Assembly: GCA_965153355.1 (NCBI GenBank)
Contig: OZ231126.1
Span: 105,834,001-105,898,000 of the forward strand
Source: Flaccisagitta enflata
Taxonomy: Eukaryota > Chaetognatha > Sagittoidea > Aphragmophora
Length of the DNA: 64,000 bases
Direction of reading: 5' to 3'
The number at the start of each line of letters is the position of its first letter. Positions within the stretch are counted from its first letter, which is position 1. The notes beneath the pieces are model-generated. The model saw only the letters and a program-made list of their open reading frames with translations, searched no databases and was not told the DNA's origin. Below, in pieces: positions 12,447-25,600 of the stretch. A program made the translations under genes and the position numbers.

Positions 12447-13148
12447 GATAGCTTATGCATTTCGATTTCCAGAGAATTATCAAGTTTGGAAAGAGACCAA
12501 TTGGATATTTGCAAAAAAAAGAACATAAAAGAATTGCCTAACAATTCTTTACTTTCAAGAAATTTAGCTTTTGCTTATTTAGATTCATTTTCTAATATTT
12601 TAGATTGGTCATGCTTAGATTCTAACTCTCATATCTATAAAACTCTTATTAAAAATAATAAAAACTTAGAACAAGCTCATCTTTTTTTGAGTAAATTTTT
12701 AAAAGCAAGACGTTTTTTATTTAAAGATGAATTAAAAAATAGAATGGGTGATAGTAATGCAAATGATGTTAATGACGTTAATGGTGTTAATGATGTTAAT
12801 AGCGTTGTTAATGATTGCTCTCCTAAATTATTTGTGTCGCCTTCAGCCAAGCAATATATTATATGCGGTTCGCATGATGTAACATTAATGAAAAAAATCC
12901 GAGGAATTTCTAGAAAATTGTCAAAACACGTGACTAAAAAAGATTTTATCAATGTCACTATTCGTAAAAAAAAACCAAAAAAAATCTTACAATTTGGCCT
13001 AAAACGACTTTATGGTAAGATATATTGTTATTCTTTATACAAAAATGTCTTAGGAACTACATCTTCAAAGCGTATTTTTTCAAATTTTTTCCGTACAAAA
13101 CAATGTGCCTTTAGCTTTCCATTACATCTAAAGAACTACGTACTTTGA
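7332..13148 (+). CDS. Protein-primed family B DNA polymerase, Polinton/adintovirus type, about 14 exons
   Basis: Exons end or start at 8049/8202, 8822/8971, 9070/9156, 9217/9494, about 9686-9879, 10029-10180, 10264-10460, 10546-10708, 10808-10950, 11051-11591, 11965-12164, 12254-12341 and 12447-13148. The N-terminal part (ATG 7397) looks like the leader found in Polinton polymerases. A CxxCG...HxxxC finger forms across 8049/8202, and exonuclease DFE is near 8441. Then come CxxC, a His-rich H...CxxCN, HNLSKYDS (across 9217/9494) and DSF...SLD (across 9879/10029). Polymerase motif A (D-x-N-S-L-Y-P-S) spans 10950/11051, motif B (K...NS) is at about 11570, and motif C (TDTDS) spans 12341/12447. 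The family copies linear DNA from a terminal protein. Oddities: a frame change near 7395, a possible one near 9765, and motif B reading N-S-L-P-G instead of NSxYG. Such genes are normally intronless in Polintons. Whether it is active is unknown. Confidence 0.85.
9278..9425 (-). mobile_element. Copy of the CGGTCCGT dispersed repeat inside a polymerase intron
   Basis: The reverse-strand copy begins with the tail AAGCCGGATACACAAC, has GGTCGCGTGC, then GGACGGACGGACC and ends GTAAAGTCGCGTAGCAGC. It accounts for most of the 276 bp intron between 9217 and 9494. A tail fragment (AAGGCCGGATACACACC) is also at 7259-7275 in the preceding intron region. Confidence 0.7.
11711..11766. repeat. CT dinucleotide microsatellite
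   Basis: An almost perfect (CT)n in the intron between polymerase motif B and the next exon. Confidence 0.95.
11766..11960. repeat. Intron-resident 34-base repeat, second array
   Basis: Four degenerate copies of the unit with CCAGTGACATACTC and TTTGTGAA, the same family as at 5021-5130. Confidence 0.75.
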
Positions 13149-13195
13149 TTTATTTTTTTCAATTTAAGGGGTTTTTTTTTGTTTTGTTTTTAAAT

Positions 13196-14954
13196 ATGGA
13201 GTCTGACCATCAGCAACAGTACTATCATATCCCGGAACAAGCAACTAAAAACTTTTATAAATTTCCTCTTGACGCATCTGAATGCAAATCGATAAGACTA
13301 TTGTGGGATCGCTGGGTAGAATTTTGGGAACATGGAGACTCGTCTGGATCACATCTTGGAATCAATCTATTTAAATTATTAGAAAAATTAGCAGGAAAGA
13401 ATTGGCAAGTTGATGGATTTTGTACTCATGATGGTAAATATTCATATACATTTTTTAAATTTTTTTTTGATTTTTTTTTTCTAATTTTTTATTTTTTTTT
13501 TTGATTTTTTTTTTCTAATTTTTTATTTATTTATTTTTTCTCCCAGGCTTCTTAACATGGTCTGTTTCTATTGTTGAATTGGTTCAATTAATTGAATCTA
13601 AAGCATTCTCAATTCTTCAATTTTTGTCAAATTCTATTCAAGAAATAGTTGACTCTAGCCAGGATTTAGGACCAGAAACAAAAGCAAGACTCGAGGTATT
13701 TTTTTTTTTTTTAATTTTTTTTTGGATTTTCTGAATTTTTTTTATTTTTTTTTTTTTTTTGAATGTTTTTTTATTATTTATTTTTTTTTTAGGAATTATG
13801 CTTTGACCCTATCAGAGTGCCAAACACGGCTTTTGGAATTTCTTTACGATATGCAGGAATGTATACATTTTTTAAAGATAGACAAACTGTTATATTTTCA
13901 GAAAAAAAATAAAAATAAAATAAGATATAACTTTTTTAACAGATGCAAATACTTTAAAAGATGGTGTGACAATTCCCGCTGGCTATCATATTATACTGAA
14001 AAGGATCATCAGACCTACCAAAGCTAATGGATTTGAAATAGCTTTCGTTCCAAGCTACTTGAATAATGCTTCCACTGCAGCTGGCTTATTTTTGGGGGTA
14101 ATAAAACAAAATTAACTTACTAAATTTCATTAAAATGTATAGACTTTTTTACTTAAACATTTTTTTTTATTCTAACAGTTAAAAACCTTCAATAGAATTT
14201 ACCGCGCATTGTGGCTTCAATGCTCTGCTCATCGAGAAGGCTACAGAGATATAAACGCTTTAAATGCTGAAACTGGACATCTTGTGAATTCTGAAAACAC
14301 TATTGAAACCACAAATGATCCTTGGGTTTTTAATGACTTGGTTAAACCCCCGCCTACAAATCCAAATTCGCAAGATGAAAGAGAGATTTGTAAGGTATTT
14401 TTTTCTTTAACTTTATTAGAAAATTATAGAGATCCTTTAACAAAAAATTTATTTATATTATAGTGATCTCATAATGCAAACCTCTGAAAACTTAGTGTTC
14501 TCACAACGCGATCCTATTCTCAGGATAATATCTTTCTGCTGTATGTTCAAGAACAAATGGATTTTCATCGATCAATTTGCCAAAAAAAGGAATTGGGCTG
14601 CAAAACATGCGCCATAGGTGATCTACCACTTATCATTTTAAGAAAACACATCCATGTCAATCAATAGACCAATCGCCTCTCTCCTCTATCCTGTATCCAA
14701 TAATCTTTTTTTTTTTTTTTTTTTTTATCATATTATCAACAGAAAATTCTTATTGGGAAGAATTGGACAACAAAATGAGAGGAGGTTCAATATCTAAAGA
14801 ATTCGAAACCATGAATGCAGCCCAAATTTTTGATCATCTGGGATGGGAAAAACCCATTCCAAAAACAAGCGATAACTCCACTTCCGACATGGAAGCAGTG
14901 CCGACTCAGGCCACTAGATTGTTGAATAAAAAAAGAAAATTGATGGAAAATTAA
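13196..14954 (+). CDS. Unrecognised multi-exon gene downstream of the polymerase
   Basis: The ATG at 13196 lies 48 bases after the polymerase stop. Exons: 13196-13433, 13547-13695, 13793 to about 13885, about 13952-14097, about 14180-14397, 14521-14612 and about 14743-14954. Most junctions are GT-AG after T-rich tracts and most keep frame; the junction between about 13885 and 13952 is not resolved. The protein starts with a Gln/Tyr-rich segment, then a mixed alpha/beta-looking region with many aromatic residues. A Cys cluster (C...C..C, exon 6) follows, and the C-terminus is KKRK-like, possibly a nuclear signal. No family is recognised; a virion or replication role beside the polymerase is only a guess from position. 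A weak resemblance of one exon to cytochrome P450 was considered and dropped. Confidence 0.5.
14461..14520. repeat. Short dispersed repeat, intronic copy
   Basis: Same series of motifs as 6617-6681 (TAATGCAAA, ACTTAGTGTTC, CACAACGCGATCCTA). Here it ends directly at the CAG acceptor of the next exon. Confidence 0.7.
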
Positions 14955-15149
14955 CTTTTTCGCACTGCTTCTTCATAGTTATAACTGTCACGCTTCGCTT
15001 ATCTTTAACTTATTTAATTAAACTTGCTTTTTTTGAGATAGCAAATTGCAACTTCTTACGCCTAACTATCTGCCTCTAATCAATATATATCCAATCATTC
15101 TTAACTTTCAGATTTTAAAAATTTCAGATTTAAAAAAAAAAAAAATAAA

Positions 15150-15270
15150 AACTGGATCTCGCTCGCTCTCAGTCTTGCTCTCGCTCTCAGTCTCGCTCTC
15201 GCTCTCAGTCTCGCTCTCGCTCTCAATCTCGCTCTTGCTCGCTCTCGCTCGCTCTCACTCTCACTCGCCA
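15150..15270. repeat. CTCGCTCTCAGT minisatellite in a 5' leader
   Basis: Tandem CTCGCTCTCAGTCTCG-type units end about 20 bases before the start codon of the membrane-protein gene. They are probably 5' UTR or promoter-proximal. Nothing else is seen in 14955-15288. Confidence 0.8.
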
Positions 15271-15288
15271 TCATCCCGCCGCACCACC

Positions 15289-18200
15289 ATGCTGCGCCTC
15301 CTCTTCCTCCTCCTTCTCCTCGACGGCATTGCCGCCCCGCCGCTTCCGTCCCTCCGCCGCCGCAGCCTCCTGGAGGACCGCCTGCGGTGGCTGCGCTTCT
15401 GCAGCGAGGAGGTGGAAATTCACTGTCGGTAAGCTCTTTTTGTTTATTCTTTTCACTCGATGATGTATGACTGTTTTCTTTTGATTTTTAAAGGAAAAAA
15501 AAATTTTCAACTTCAACTTGAAATAAAACGACTAGTCCTCATTTAAATGTTGTAGTTTTATTTTCCCACCACACTGATAAAAAAATGAAAATTATATTTG
15601 TTGATATTATAATTTTTGGTTCCAAAGTTATATTTTTCAAATTTTTGTCTTATTATATAGATTATATAGTTGGGTCGACTCTTTCTTTTTTTTATCAAAA
15701 TGGTCCTTGGGGAGGTCGCTATCATTGTTCAAAAGATGAGCATTAGTGCTTCAGCGGTGTGCTAGCTAGGAACGATTAACTGTTATTACACCAGTTATAC
15801 AATGACGCTCCAAAAAATTTTACTGAAACACTTATTTGAGGATTGATCATGGTCTCCACTATCAGGAAAAATCCATATAGAGTGCTGCAGTTAAAAAAAA
15901 TGGCTGCAAAGAAAAAGCCTTAAAGTTATATTGATTGTAATTCCCGTGCCGGCAAGTCGAGAAACTGTATAATCGATCTAATTGGACTCTAAAATTTCGG
16001 TCCAAAAATGGAAAAAAAAAAAACACTGAAAATCGACAAATTATCGCCAAATAAGGGCCTAAAAAAATTCGATAAAAAAAGTTAAAGTCCGGGAGTATTA
16101 TAATCCATATAATAATACTTTAAAAATTTCACTTAGTTGTGCTAGCAAAAAAAAAAAAAAAAATATTCTGGATTTACACGTTTCAAACAAAAATAAAAAT
16201 TCCAAAAAAAGTTGAAAAAAAGTTAAAGTTTTTTTAATTATATCCACAGTCTAATTTAAAACATAAAATTTTGACGATCTGACAAACATCTCAAAACGCC
16301 TAAGTCTTTTGTTCTTTTGTTTCTCGGAAAAACAGGATCTTTCGTCTCCTACTGTGTCTTTTCTTTTACCGCTGAAAGAGCGTGTGAAAGCGACACCTAT
16401 GCAAAACTTGGTTGCTCGGGATGAGCAACTCGCTTGCGCTTTTGTTTGCGCATCCTCCTCTCCGGTCGCCGAAAATGTTTATCAACTTTTGACTACAGAA
16501 TTTTTATTTTCTTTCGTCTCGCGCGCCTGTTCGTCACGCTGCCCGGTTGGGCAACAATTTATGCAATATATTTTTAAAACGATCCGCTACGCTAGCCGAT
16601 TTTAAAAATATATTGCATAAATTGTTGCCCAACCGGGAAGCGTGCCGAACCCATCTATATTGCCGCGTTGCATGCGTGCGTGAAGTAAATCACAGGTGTA
16701 ATACGCAATGTTTTATTTTTACAGCAATAAATTGACTTTAATTATTGGGAAAATGAATTACCCACCTTTTACCGGCGATTTCGACATCGGCGAGTTGGGT
16801 GACGTGGATCCTGACGCTGAAGACTCATTTCGTTTCAACGACTTCGTTTTACGATGGCGGCAAGGAATGCCGCCCAACTATGAAAAATTACTCTACGTTG
16901 AACTCGTAGACGGGCAATCGAGACTCATTGGACGTTACATCAAAGCACATAAGGTAAATATATTGTAGCGTGCTTTGTTCTTTCATTACTTTATGCATGA
17001 GTACACTTCGGCGTTTACACTAGCGAGTCATAAATTTGCTATCCATTTTTTTATTTACATCAGAAAATATGGCTCGAAGACGTACAATGTTTCGTGGTAA
17101 GCGATGGGACGACGGGCGGTTTTTCGAGCAAAGCGACCGAGACGCCACAAAGTCTTCGTAAGAAACTGGAGAATTTGGGTGAGTCTGGTGATTGCGTCGG
17201 GTTGGTTTAGAATGAATTGACAAAATAACTTGCCTTACACTTTTTTTTTTATAAGAACGTCATTTTTTGAGCAAGCCTTCAATGTTCTTAAATTTTCAGC
17301 AGTTTCAAGGCTTGAACGTTTTAAATTGTTCTTAATTCAACTTTTTAGCCTTCAATTAAGAACGTTCTTAATTAGTTTCAAGTTGGTCATTAAGGAGAAA
17401 ATGAAGGAAAATGTCAATGAAACAATAAAGAAGTAGATTTAAACATTTTAAATGAATTAAGATCATTGAAAGTAGAAAAACATATGCTATATAAAGTGAG
17501 ACATGATTTGCTGAACGGAAAGATATGGAGTCTGTCCATTTACAAAGAACAATTGATTAAAAAAAAAACAGAAAAAAAATGTTCTTAGATTTTTAAGATT
17601 TCAAGCCTAATGTTCTTAATTTTTTCAAGAAATGAAGCCTTCCAATGTTCTTAGCATGTTCTTAAATTTTTGACGATTTGAAGCCTAACGTTCTTATAAA
17701 CTTGGTTCTTATAAAAAAAAATAAGTGTATTTTTTGAACGCAGTAATGATTGAGCGCATGAATGAAACCGTGGGGGTTTGAGACGGAGTAGGAACGAAGA
17801 CTTTAAGTTTAACACTCAGCTCTGCCCGCTTTTAAAGTTAGCGTCACGGACAGACATGAGTTGTTTGACTCTTGCCTCGTTATAGGTTACGTATTATGCA
17901 GTTAAAGTAGGTCATACCCAATGTTTTTTTAATATGCTTACAGGTGTCTCGAATCGTCAAGTGATTTATCACTCAAAGGATGGGCACGTCACAACTGTCC
18001 CGCCGTGGGAACGCAACATATCTAGCCTGGGTAAGTATTGTCGCTTTACGTTAACAACGTTAGAGGCTATAACCTATAAAATTGTCGTGCGTAGTCTTTC
18101 ACAACTTAACGGCAATTGAACGTTTTCCTTCATGGTTTGTGGTTCGCGTATTAACTGTAGGTCGGGCGTATTAACTTAAGTGTTTGTTCGTGCCTACTAG

Positions 18201-19589
18201 CTTAACGTATATCAACATAACCGTTATCAACTTAATTGTAATTAATTTTTAATTATTAATTATTATTTATTAATGATTAATAATCGATTATTAATTATTA
18301 ATTTTTCTCTTAGTAATTAGTAATTATTAATCATTATTCATTATTGATTATTATTAATTATTAATTATCAAGTATCAATTATTAATTATTAATGGTATTT
18401 TTTTTTGCGTATTAACATAACTGTAATTAATTTAACATCGTGTGTATTAACTTAACTGTATGTTCGTGCCTAATACTTTAACGTTTGGCGTATTAACTCA
18501 AGTGTTTGTACATGCGTATCCACTTAACTGCGGTTACGCTAATAGGCACTACGTTAACTTAACGTCGTGCATATTAATTTCCACGTTATTAGCTTAACTG
18601 TAATCAATATTAATTATTAACTATTAACTTTTATTAATTAGAGCGTTATAAACTTAAGTGTAATGAAACTTAACGTCGTGCGTCTCAACTTTGGGCACCC
18701 AAATTATAACCAATGTAACTTTGTACTTACAGAGGAAATCATCCTCGAAAGTGTTGGTCGACGCCTTCATCCATCGACAGTAATTTCGACGTCGTCCACG
18801 GCATCCACGTTATCGGCATCGCCAGTCCCATCGCTTCCCCGTCGTACACGCCGGCAACGCAACCCGTCGATTCCTTGCCCGTAATTTCGACGCACTCTAC
18901 GATCCCTCCGTCATCGGCAACGCATCCCGACGTTTCCCTGTCGACGCCCTCCACGATCCCTCCGTCATCGGCAACGCATCCCGACGTTTCCCTGTCGACG
19001 CCCTCCACGATCCCTCCGTCATCGGCAACGCATCCCGACGTTTCCCTGTCGACGCCCTCCACGATCCCTCCATCGGCAGTGTCAACATCGGCAACGCAAG
19101 CCATCGTTTCCGGGCCGGTAATGTCGACGTCGGTATCACCACCTGTTACCTTGGCGGTGTCCTCCCAGTCGTTTTCAGCATCTGCTACGCCGCAGTCTGT
19201 TTCCAAACTTTTAAGCCCATCTGGACCTTTCGCGATGACACCGTCGCCAACGCCAAGTATGCTGGGGTTATCGCCACGAACGGAGCCATTGGAGCCGCCG
19301 GCAATGTTGCCGGAGTTTTCATCTTTCTCAGCCGGGGAGTTGAAGCGACCGGCGGCGCGAAGATTGGACAACAAAACCAATCGTTCGTCAACCTCGACAA
19401 GAAGCGTCGTCATGTCGCCGCCGTTATCGGCGGATCGAATTTCAGCATCGTCCCCATCGTCGTTGAATTGCCATCTAGGTAAATATATGTGCGTGTGTAA
19501 GTAATTGCAATTAACATCAATTCAAGAAGGTCCAAGTCTTTTCATTGATTATAACTTTACGTTTTTAACGCCTGCTCGCCAATTTATTG

Positions 19590-19672
<83 letters not shown>

Positions 19673-22600
19673 CTGACGCTTATGCTGATGTTCTTATAAC
19701 TCTAAACCAAAATTTGGGGATAGGAAATTTATTTTATTTTTACTTCGGTTCTTTAAGAAAATAATCCTTTTTAAAAAAAATAAATAGCATTGATTTTTAC
19801 TAAATGATGTATCATTTTGCTTAGATAAAATATCAAGCAATTAATGTTATTTTTAACTTGTATTTACTAATATTGAATGTCAGTTATATCAGTGTAAAGA
19901 TTAATTTCACCGTTAATCGCTTAAATGTAGTTAAACGAAACGTCGTGCGTATTAACTGTAATTAAACGTCGTCTTTCGGCAGCCAAATTATAACTAATGT
20001 AACTTTTTGCCGCTTGTTGTTTTCAGACGAATGGGTGTCGGACTTTCACGCCGCTTCTGTTGCCAAGGCTGCCGAGCGTGTTCCTTCCGTTGGTGTTTCG
20101 TCAAACGCATCGATGACGACGTCAAATTCCGCCGTAGCCTCGACTAGTGACAATGCGACGAATGTGTTGACCCCTGTCGACCCCTCAGCAGTCACCGCTT
20201 CTTCCAGTTCCGAGCGCGTTGCTGTCGCGCATTCCCTTGTCGCCTTACAAGACGTGAGGTTGAACGACCTCACTGCTTCCTACGCAACGTCTGTTACATC
20301 GCCAGCACGTTCACCGTTGGATTTGTCTACATCGTCGCGAGCTCTTTATTTTCGACTTAATGAAGATTCGTCCAACGATTCGGGCTTCGTGTTAAGAGGT
20401 TCCTCTCCAGTTCCCGATGACAATAGTGCACCGAGGTCTCGTTCAAGCAGCGTTGGGAGTTCATCCGTAGATGGCGAAAACTCTGCCTCTGAAAAAAATG
20501 TTCTTTCGATTTCGGATCGTCGACAACCCATTGCCAGGGTGGCAAAACGACCCGTATCCTACTCAGACGACGCACCACCAGCAGATTCCAATTCTGCCAA
20601 GCGTGGACGTGGAGCCGGTGGTAAACGCGGGGCTGGAGCCGGGGGGAAACGCGGGGCTGGAGCCGGGGGGAAACGCGGGGCTGGAGCCGAGGGGAAACGT
20701 GGTGCTGGAGAAGGTGGCAGACGCGGGGGAAAGTCAAAGGACAGTTTGGAAGAGGCGACGAAAAGGAAGCATGGGTTACAGGACAATTTTGCATCGTTTG
20801 TGAACAATGTGAATAAAAGGCATGTTCCGCGAGTAAAATTTAGTGGAGTAACTTACTCCAACGCCCAAAATAACCGTATGTCGTCCATAGATCCTCCTTC
20901 CTTTCCTTGACCCTCCTGGCTTCCCATGATCTTACTGGCTTCCCATATGGGGTTTATTATTATTGATTTATTTTACAAATTGCAAGTTGCAATAACTTTT
21001 CGATTTAGACTAGTTGAGCATTATGCATCTCAAAATAAATTTGCGAGATGGTGTAGTTTAGAGTTGGAATGTACGCTAAAAGAACTCTTTATGTTGATGG
21101 CGTGTTTGGGCGGAATCCTAGCCCTAACCCCTAATCCTTCTCGAGGTTAGCTAGTTTTAATTACAATTTTATATTAGATTTATAATTTCATGTTAGATTT
21201 TAAAGTTTTTTATTTGCTTATTTGTTCGTTCGCCTGTTTTGCTTACAAGCTTTTCTTTCTATAAGAACACTGTTTATAAGAACATTAGCCTCAGATTTGG
21301 CCAAAAAACAAGAACATCTCAAGAATATATTGAGCCTCAGATTTAATAATAAAAATATAATTTTCTTTAAAAAACATAAAATTAGATGGAAAACTCTAAA
21401 TGATAGACATTTTTATACTGATTTCAAAAATAATAATTTACCATTTATTGAATATTAATCTTACATTTCTTTTCATTTTCTAGAAATATTTCATTATAGA
21501 TATGTAATAATAAAGAAGTAATTTTATTCTAAAATAAGAACATGTTAAGAACGCTTCAGCCTGAAATCAGGGCTAAGAATAAGAACACTGAGGCTGACTT
21601 CAAAAACCCATGTTCTTATAAAATGAAAAGCGTGTATTGGCTAAACGGTATTGCTTGACGCCTTCTTTGTTTTTAAATTGCAAGCTTGGCTGATCAATCA
21701 GTTAAGCGAGTGTATCCAGCGCAAAGTCAAAGTCTAAGGCAAAGTAAAAGTTGAAAGAAAAGTTGACAGCAAAGATTCTTCTCACTCTTCTACCATCGAT
21801 AAACGGTAAAGTTTCAATCAATTTCTCTTTCGTTTCTATTAACTTCTTGTTAAACGTTGGAAATTCCGCGTTTTTTTATTATATACGACATATAATGTAT
21901 CAAAACCTTTTTATATTATAGAAAAACTTGTAAGATTACAAGTTGTTAGTATTGTTCGGGATTTCCACTGTAATAATATTGTTACGTATCATTTTACATC
22001 CTCGAAAAGTTTGTCAAGTCCATTCGTCCCTTTTTTATACGTTTCTGTATCTGGAATTTTAAAATTCAAACAATTGACGCTTTTGTTCATTGAGAGATGA
22101 ACTCTGCAGTCTTAAAGTGGGATAGTGTGTTAGATTATGGTCTTTTTAACATACTGTTGGATCAAACTCCGGGGTGTACTCCGTCAGTTTATTTGTTGCA
22201 AGAAGACGCGAGAGTCTTGCTCACTTTTGAGTACAATTTTAGGGGCTTCTTTGCGGTATCGAATTTCAAAGCATAGTTCAGTCATGTCAGTTGAAACAAG
22301 GCCTCTCCAGTACAAAGATCAGCGGCTCTGTTCACATTTGGCAGGCCTGACATTCTGTAATGGCAAAAGCGGCAAGATTTGCCACTTCGCCAGGACAAAG
22401 TCAGGCCAGCGAGTTGATTTTGTCCAAAGTTATCGCCGATCATGTAGATTACGCGCGCTTGATATCGGAGTCCGTTGAACTCAAATCCGTGAGAAATCAA
22501 ATCCGTAAACATTTGGGCAACTTTTTTGGGTTACTTGTACAAATCCCAGTTCAGTTATGTCAGCTGAAAGGATGAAACAGAAACTAACAAGCAAGTGAAA

Positions 22601-25600
22601 AACAGTCACGATAACTTTTACTTTCTTGCCTTAATTTTTTTGTCATACACTCCCGGATTAATTGGTGTGTTATGGAAATTTTCCAGGCGTTGGGCATTAT
22701 CTGATGTAGAGAGCCAAACTTTAAGCATGGCTTCAAGATTGTAAAAGTAAACTGGTTTTGTTTGGCCAAGTAAATGATGGGAGTGAATAGCAAGGGAAAA
22801 ACAGTCACGATAACTTTTTGTGTCTTCCCTTAATTTTTTCGTGCGGCCGTAACTTGACTTCATGAGCTTAATTGTTTGCTTTTGTTGGACTGAATGTCCC
22901 CCTGTCATAAAAAGTATAACTTGTATAAGGAAATATATAACTCTTATAATGAGCTGGGAGCTATGGTTTCACTAAGATTATCGGGTTTAATTAAGAGATG
23001 GCTGCTCTTGTCACTTGGTAGTAATATTTTAGTGAATCTATATTATCTATTTTAATTCGTTTTTTTGTTGGGTATTTAGTTAGAACTAGTTTGCATCATT
23101 GTTGTTTGTTTTTTTTTTAAGATGTCGATGAAAGCGGGGTTATTCACCGCACTTAATCTTGCTTTAAAACGCAAAGTCGATAGACCGCATTGCCCTTTGT
23201 GCACTGCGCGCCCAAGGATAACTAGTAAATTGGGTATCGAGCGCCACATAGCAAAGCATGAAACTTACACAATAAACTGCGTCGAGTGTGAAGAGACACT
23301 TTTGGTAGGCAATAGAGGGAAATACGCATCCCTTCAACTACACTATAAATACAGCTCAAGGAAACACAATTATTGCCCGTATGAAATTTTGAAGAAGAAA
23401 AACTGCGGCTGCGAACTGACAGACGCCCATATTGATTATCACCATGACAGGGGGGACATTCTTTGGCATGGTGACGATTTATCAGAAGATGAGGAGGAGG
23501 ATGAGGATGAGGAGGAGGAGGAGGAGGAGGAGGAGAATAACAGCGACTTGACAAATGGTGACAGTGATGACAGTGATGACAGTGATGAGGGTGGTGGTGG
23601 TGGTGGTGGTGGTGGTGGTGGTGGTGGTGGTGGTGGTGGGCCGGCCAGTGATTTTGCAACCATGGAACAAGTGTTGAAAATTTTGGAAGAATTAACAGAT
23701 AAATTGCAAAATTATTACCAAGTGACAGAGGTCTCCATCTCCTATGTGATTACGGTGATCCATGGGTTAGTAACATTTCTAGGTGTTCCAGCTTCAGTCC
23801 AACAAAAGCAAACAATTAAGCTCATGAAGTCAAGTTACGGCCGCACGAAAAAATTAAGGGAAGACACAAAAAGTTATCGTGACTGTTTTTCCCTTGCTAT
23901 TCACTCCCATCATTTACTTGGCCAAACAAAACCAGTTTACTTTTACAATCTTGAAGCCATGCTTAAAGTTTGGCTCTCTACATCAGATAATGCCCAACGC
24001 CTGGAAAATTTCCATAACACACCAATTAATCCGGGAGTGTATGACAGCCCCAAAAATGCTGAAATTTATCAACAGCTATCTATCACATCGCCGGACCCCG
24101 TGATTCTTTTGGCAATTTTCTGCGACGAGGTCACCCCTTTCGGCAGTTTATATGCGAAAAGTTCTGCATACAAACTTTTCAATTTTTACGTCATAGTCAT
24201 ACTTCCTGGACCTAAGCAAAGGAAGTTAGAACAAGTCTTTCCTATCTGTTTGATCCTTTCAGCTGACATAACTGAACTGGGATTGGAGCAAGTAACAGAA
24301 AAAATTGCCCAAATGTTTACAGATTTGATTTCTCACGGATTTGAGTTCAACGGACGCCGATATCAAGCGCGCGTTATATACGTGGTCGGCGATAACCTCG
24401 GACAAAATCAACTCGCAGGCCTAACTTTGTCGTGGCGAAGTGGCAAATCTTGCCGCTTTTGCCATTACAGAATGTCAGGCCTGCAAAATGTGAACAGAGC
24501 CGCTGATCTTTGTACTGGAGAGCAGCGTACAAGTTTGGAGTATGAAGAAACGATTGAGAAGGCTCTGAACAACGAACAACTAAGTTACGGGTTCACCAAT
24601 ATGCCGTCCTTCCATACTATCCCTTATCTCCCAAAGAATACCTCCAGTTTCACACTCGATGTGGATCATGATTTCTACATCGGGTGTGCTTTACACTGGA
24701 TGGGATTCATAATAAACAAAATCGTCTTTGAGCTAAATTGGCTCTCTCCTTCCACAATGATAGCGGCCTGGAAACGTATAAAATTTGTAAAGGAAGACAG
24801 TCGCAACAGGCCATATATGAAATTCGATACATCTAAGAAAACCGTGAAGTTGTGCTCAAAAGTGAGCCAAATAAAGTGTCTCATACACTGTTTTTCAATA
24901 GTACTTTACCCGTTCATAAGAGACACCAAACATCTTGTTTGGAAATTTTATTTGATTTTACTGCACCTATCCCGTCTTCTTAGAACAAATCGGCACACAA
25001 ACAATAGCCTGGTAAAATTGGAAGAGTACATAAATTCAGCATTAAATATACGCATTGCTCTCACTAAAAAGCCGGATGGTCAGTTTGATCCAACAGTCCG
25101 TTCGAAGGACAATAATCTTACTCACTATCCCACCACAATACGAAGAAATGGCCCTCTAAGTCTGCAGAGTTCATCTCTTGGTGAGCAATTTCACCAAATA
25201 TGTAAACAATGCTATGGAAATTCCAGATGCAGTAAACATTTATTGACAACGCTACAGCGACGAATGGACTCGAAAATCCTTTCGCGGACAAAAAAGGATT
25301 CGCTAGAATGCAAAAGTGTAGCCTTGAAAAAATTAACTAATTTAGACCAAATGTCCACATGTTTTTATGAGCTGTGTAATGATCCGTCGTCTTGGGTAAA
25401 AAGTTTCACCAGAAACGGTTATCATTTTGGTCTTGGCACGTTAGTTGGTATTCCTCGCCGTGATAACGAGTTTGAGCCCCGTTTTTTCCTCATTTCGGGA
25501 ATAATAAAACAAGGCCCTAATTTCCAATTAGCCCAAAGAAACGTCGAGATCATCGGAATGGACCACTTAGGTCTATTCCAATTGAAGCCTAGCGCAAACC

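Noticed and set aside
13789-14100. Exons resembling a cytochrome P450 segment
   Set aside because: Only a short run (IPAGYHI) is reminiscent; no haem-binding Cys motif or ExxR follows in the gene.
18739-19413. 224-residue Gly/Asp/Val-rich frame on the - strand
   Set aside because: Antisense of exon 4 of cargo gene A, which is supported by splice phases on both sides; its repeats mirror the 54 bp unit.
20357-20807. Several open frames opposite and out of phase with exon 5 of cargo gene A
   Set aside because: GC-rich repeat DNA keeps all frames open; only the frame continuous with the D|EWVSD junction fits the gene.
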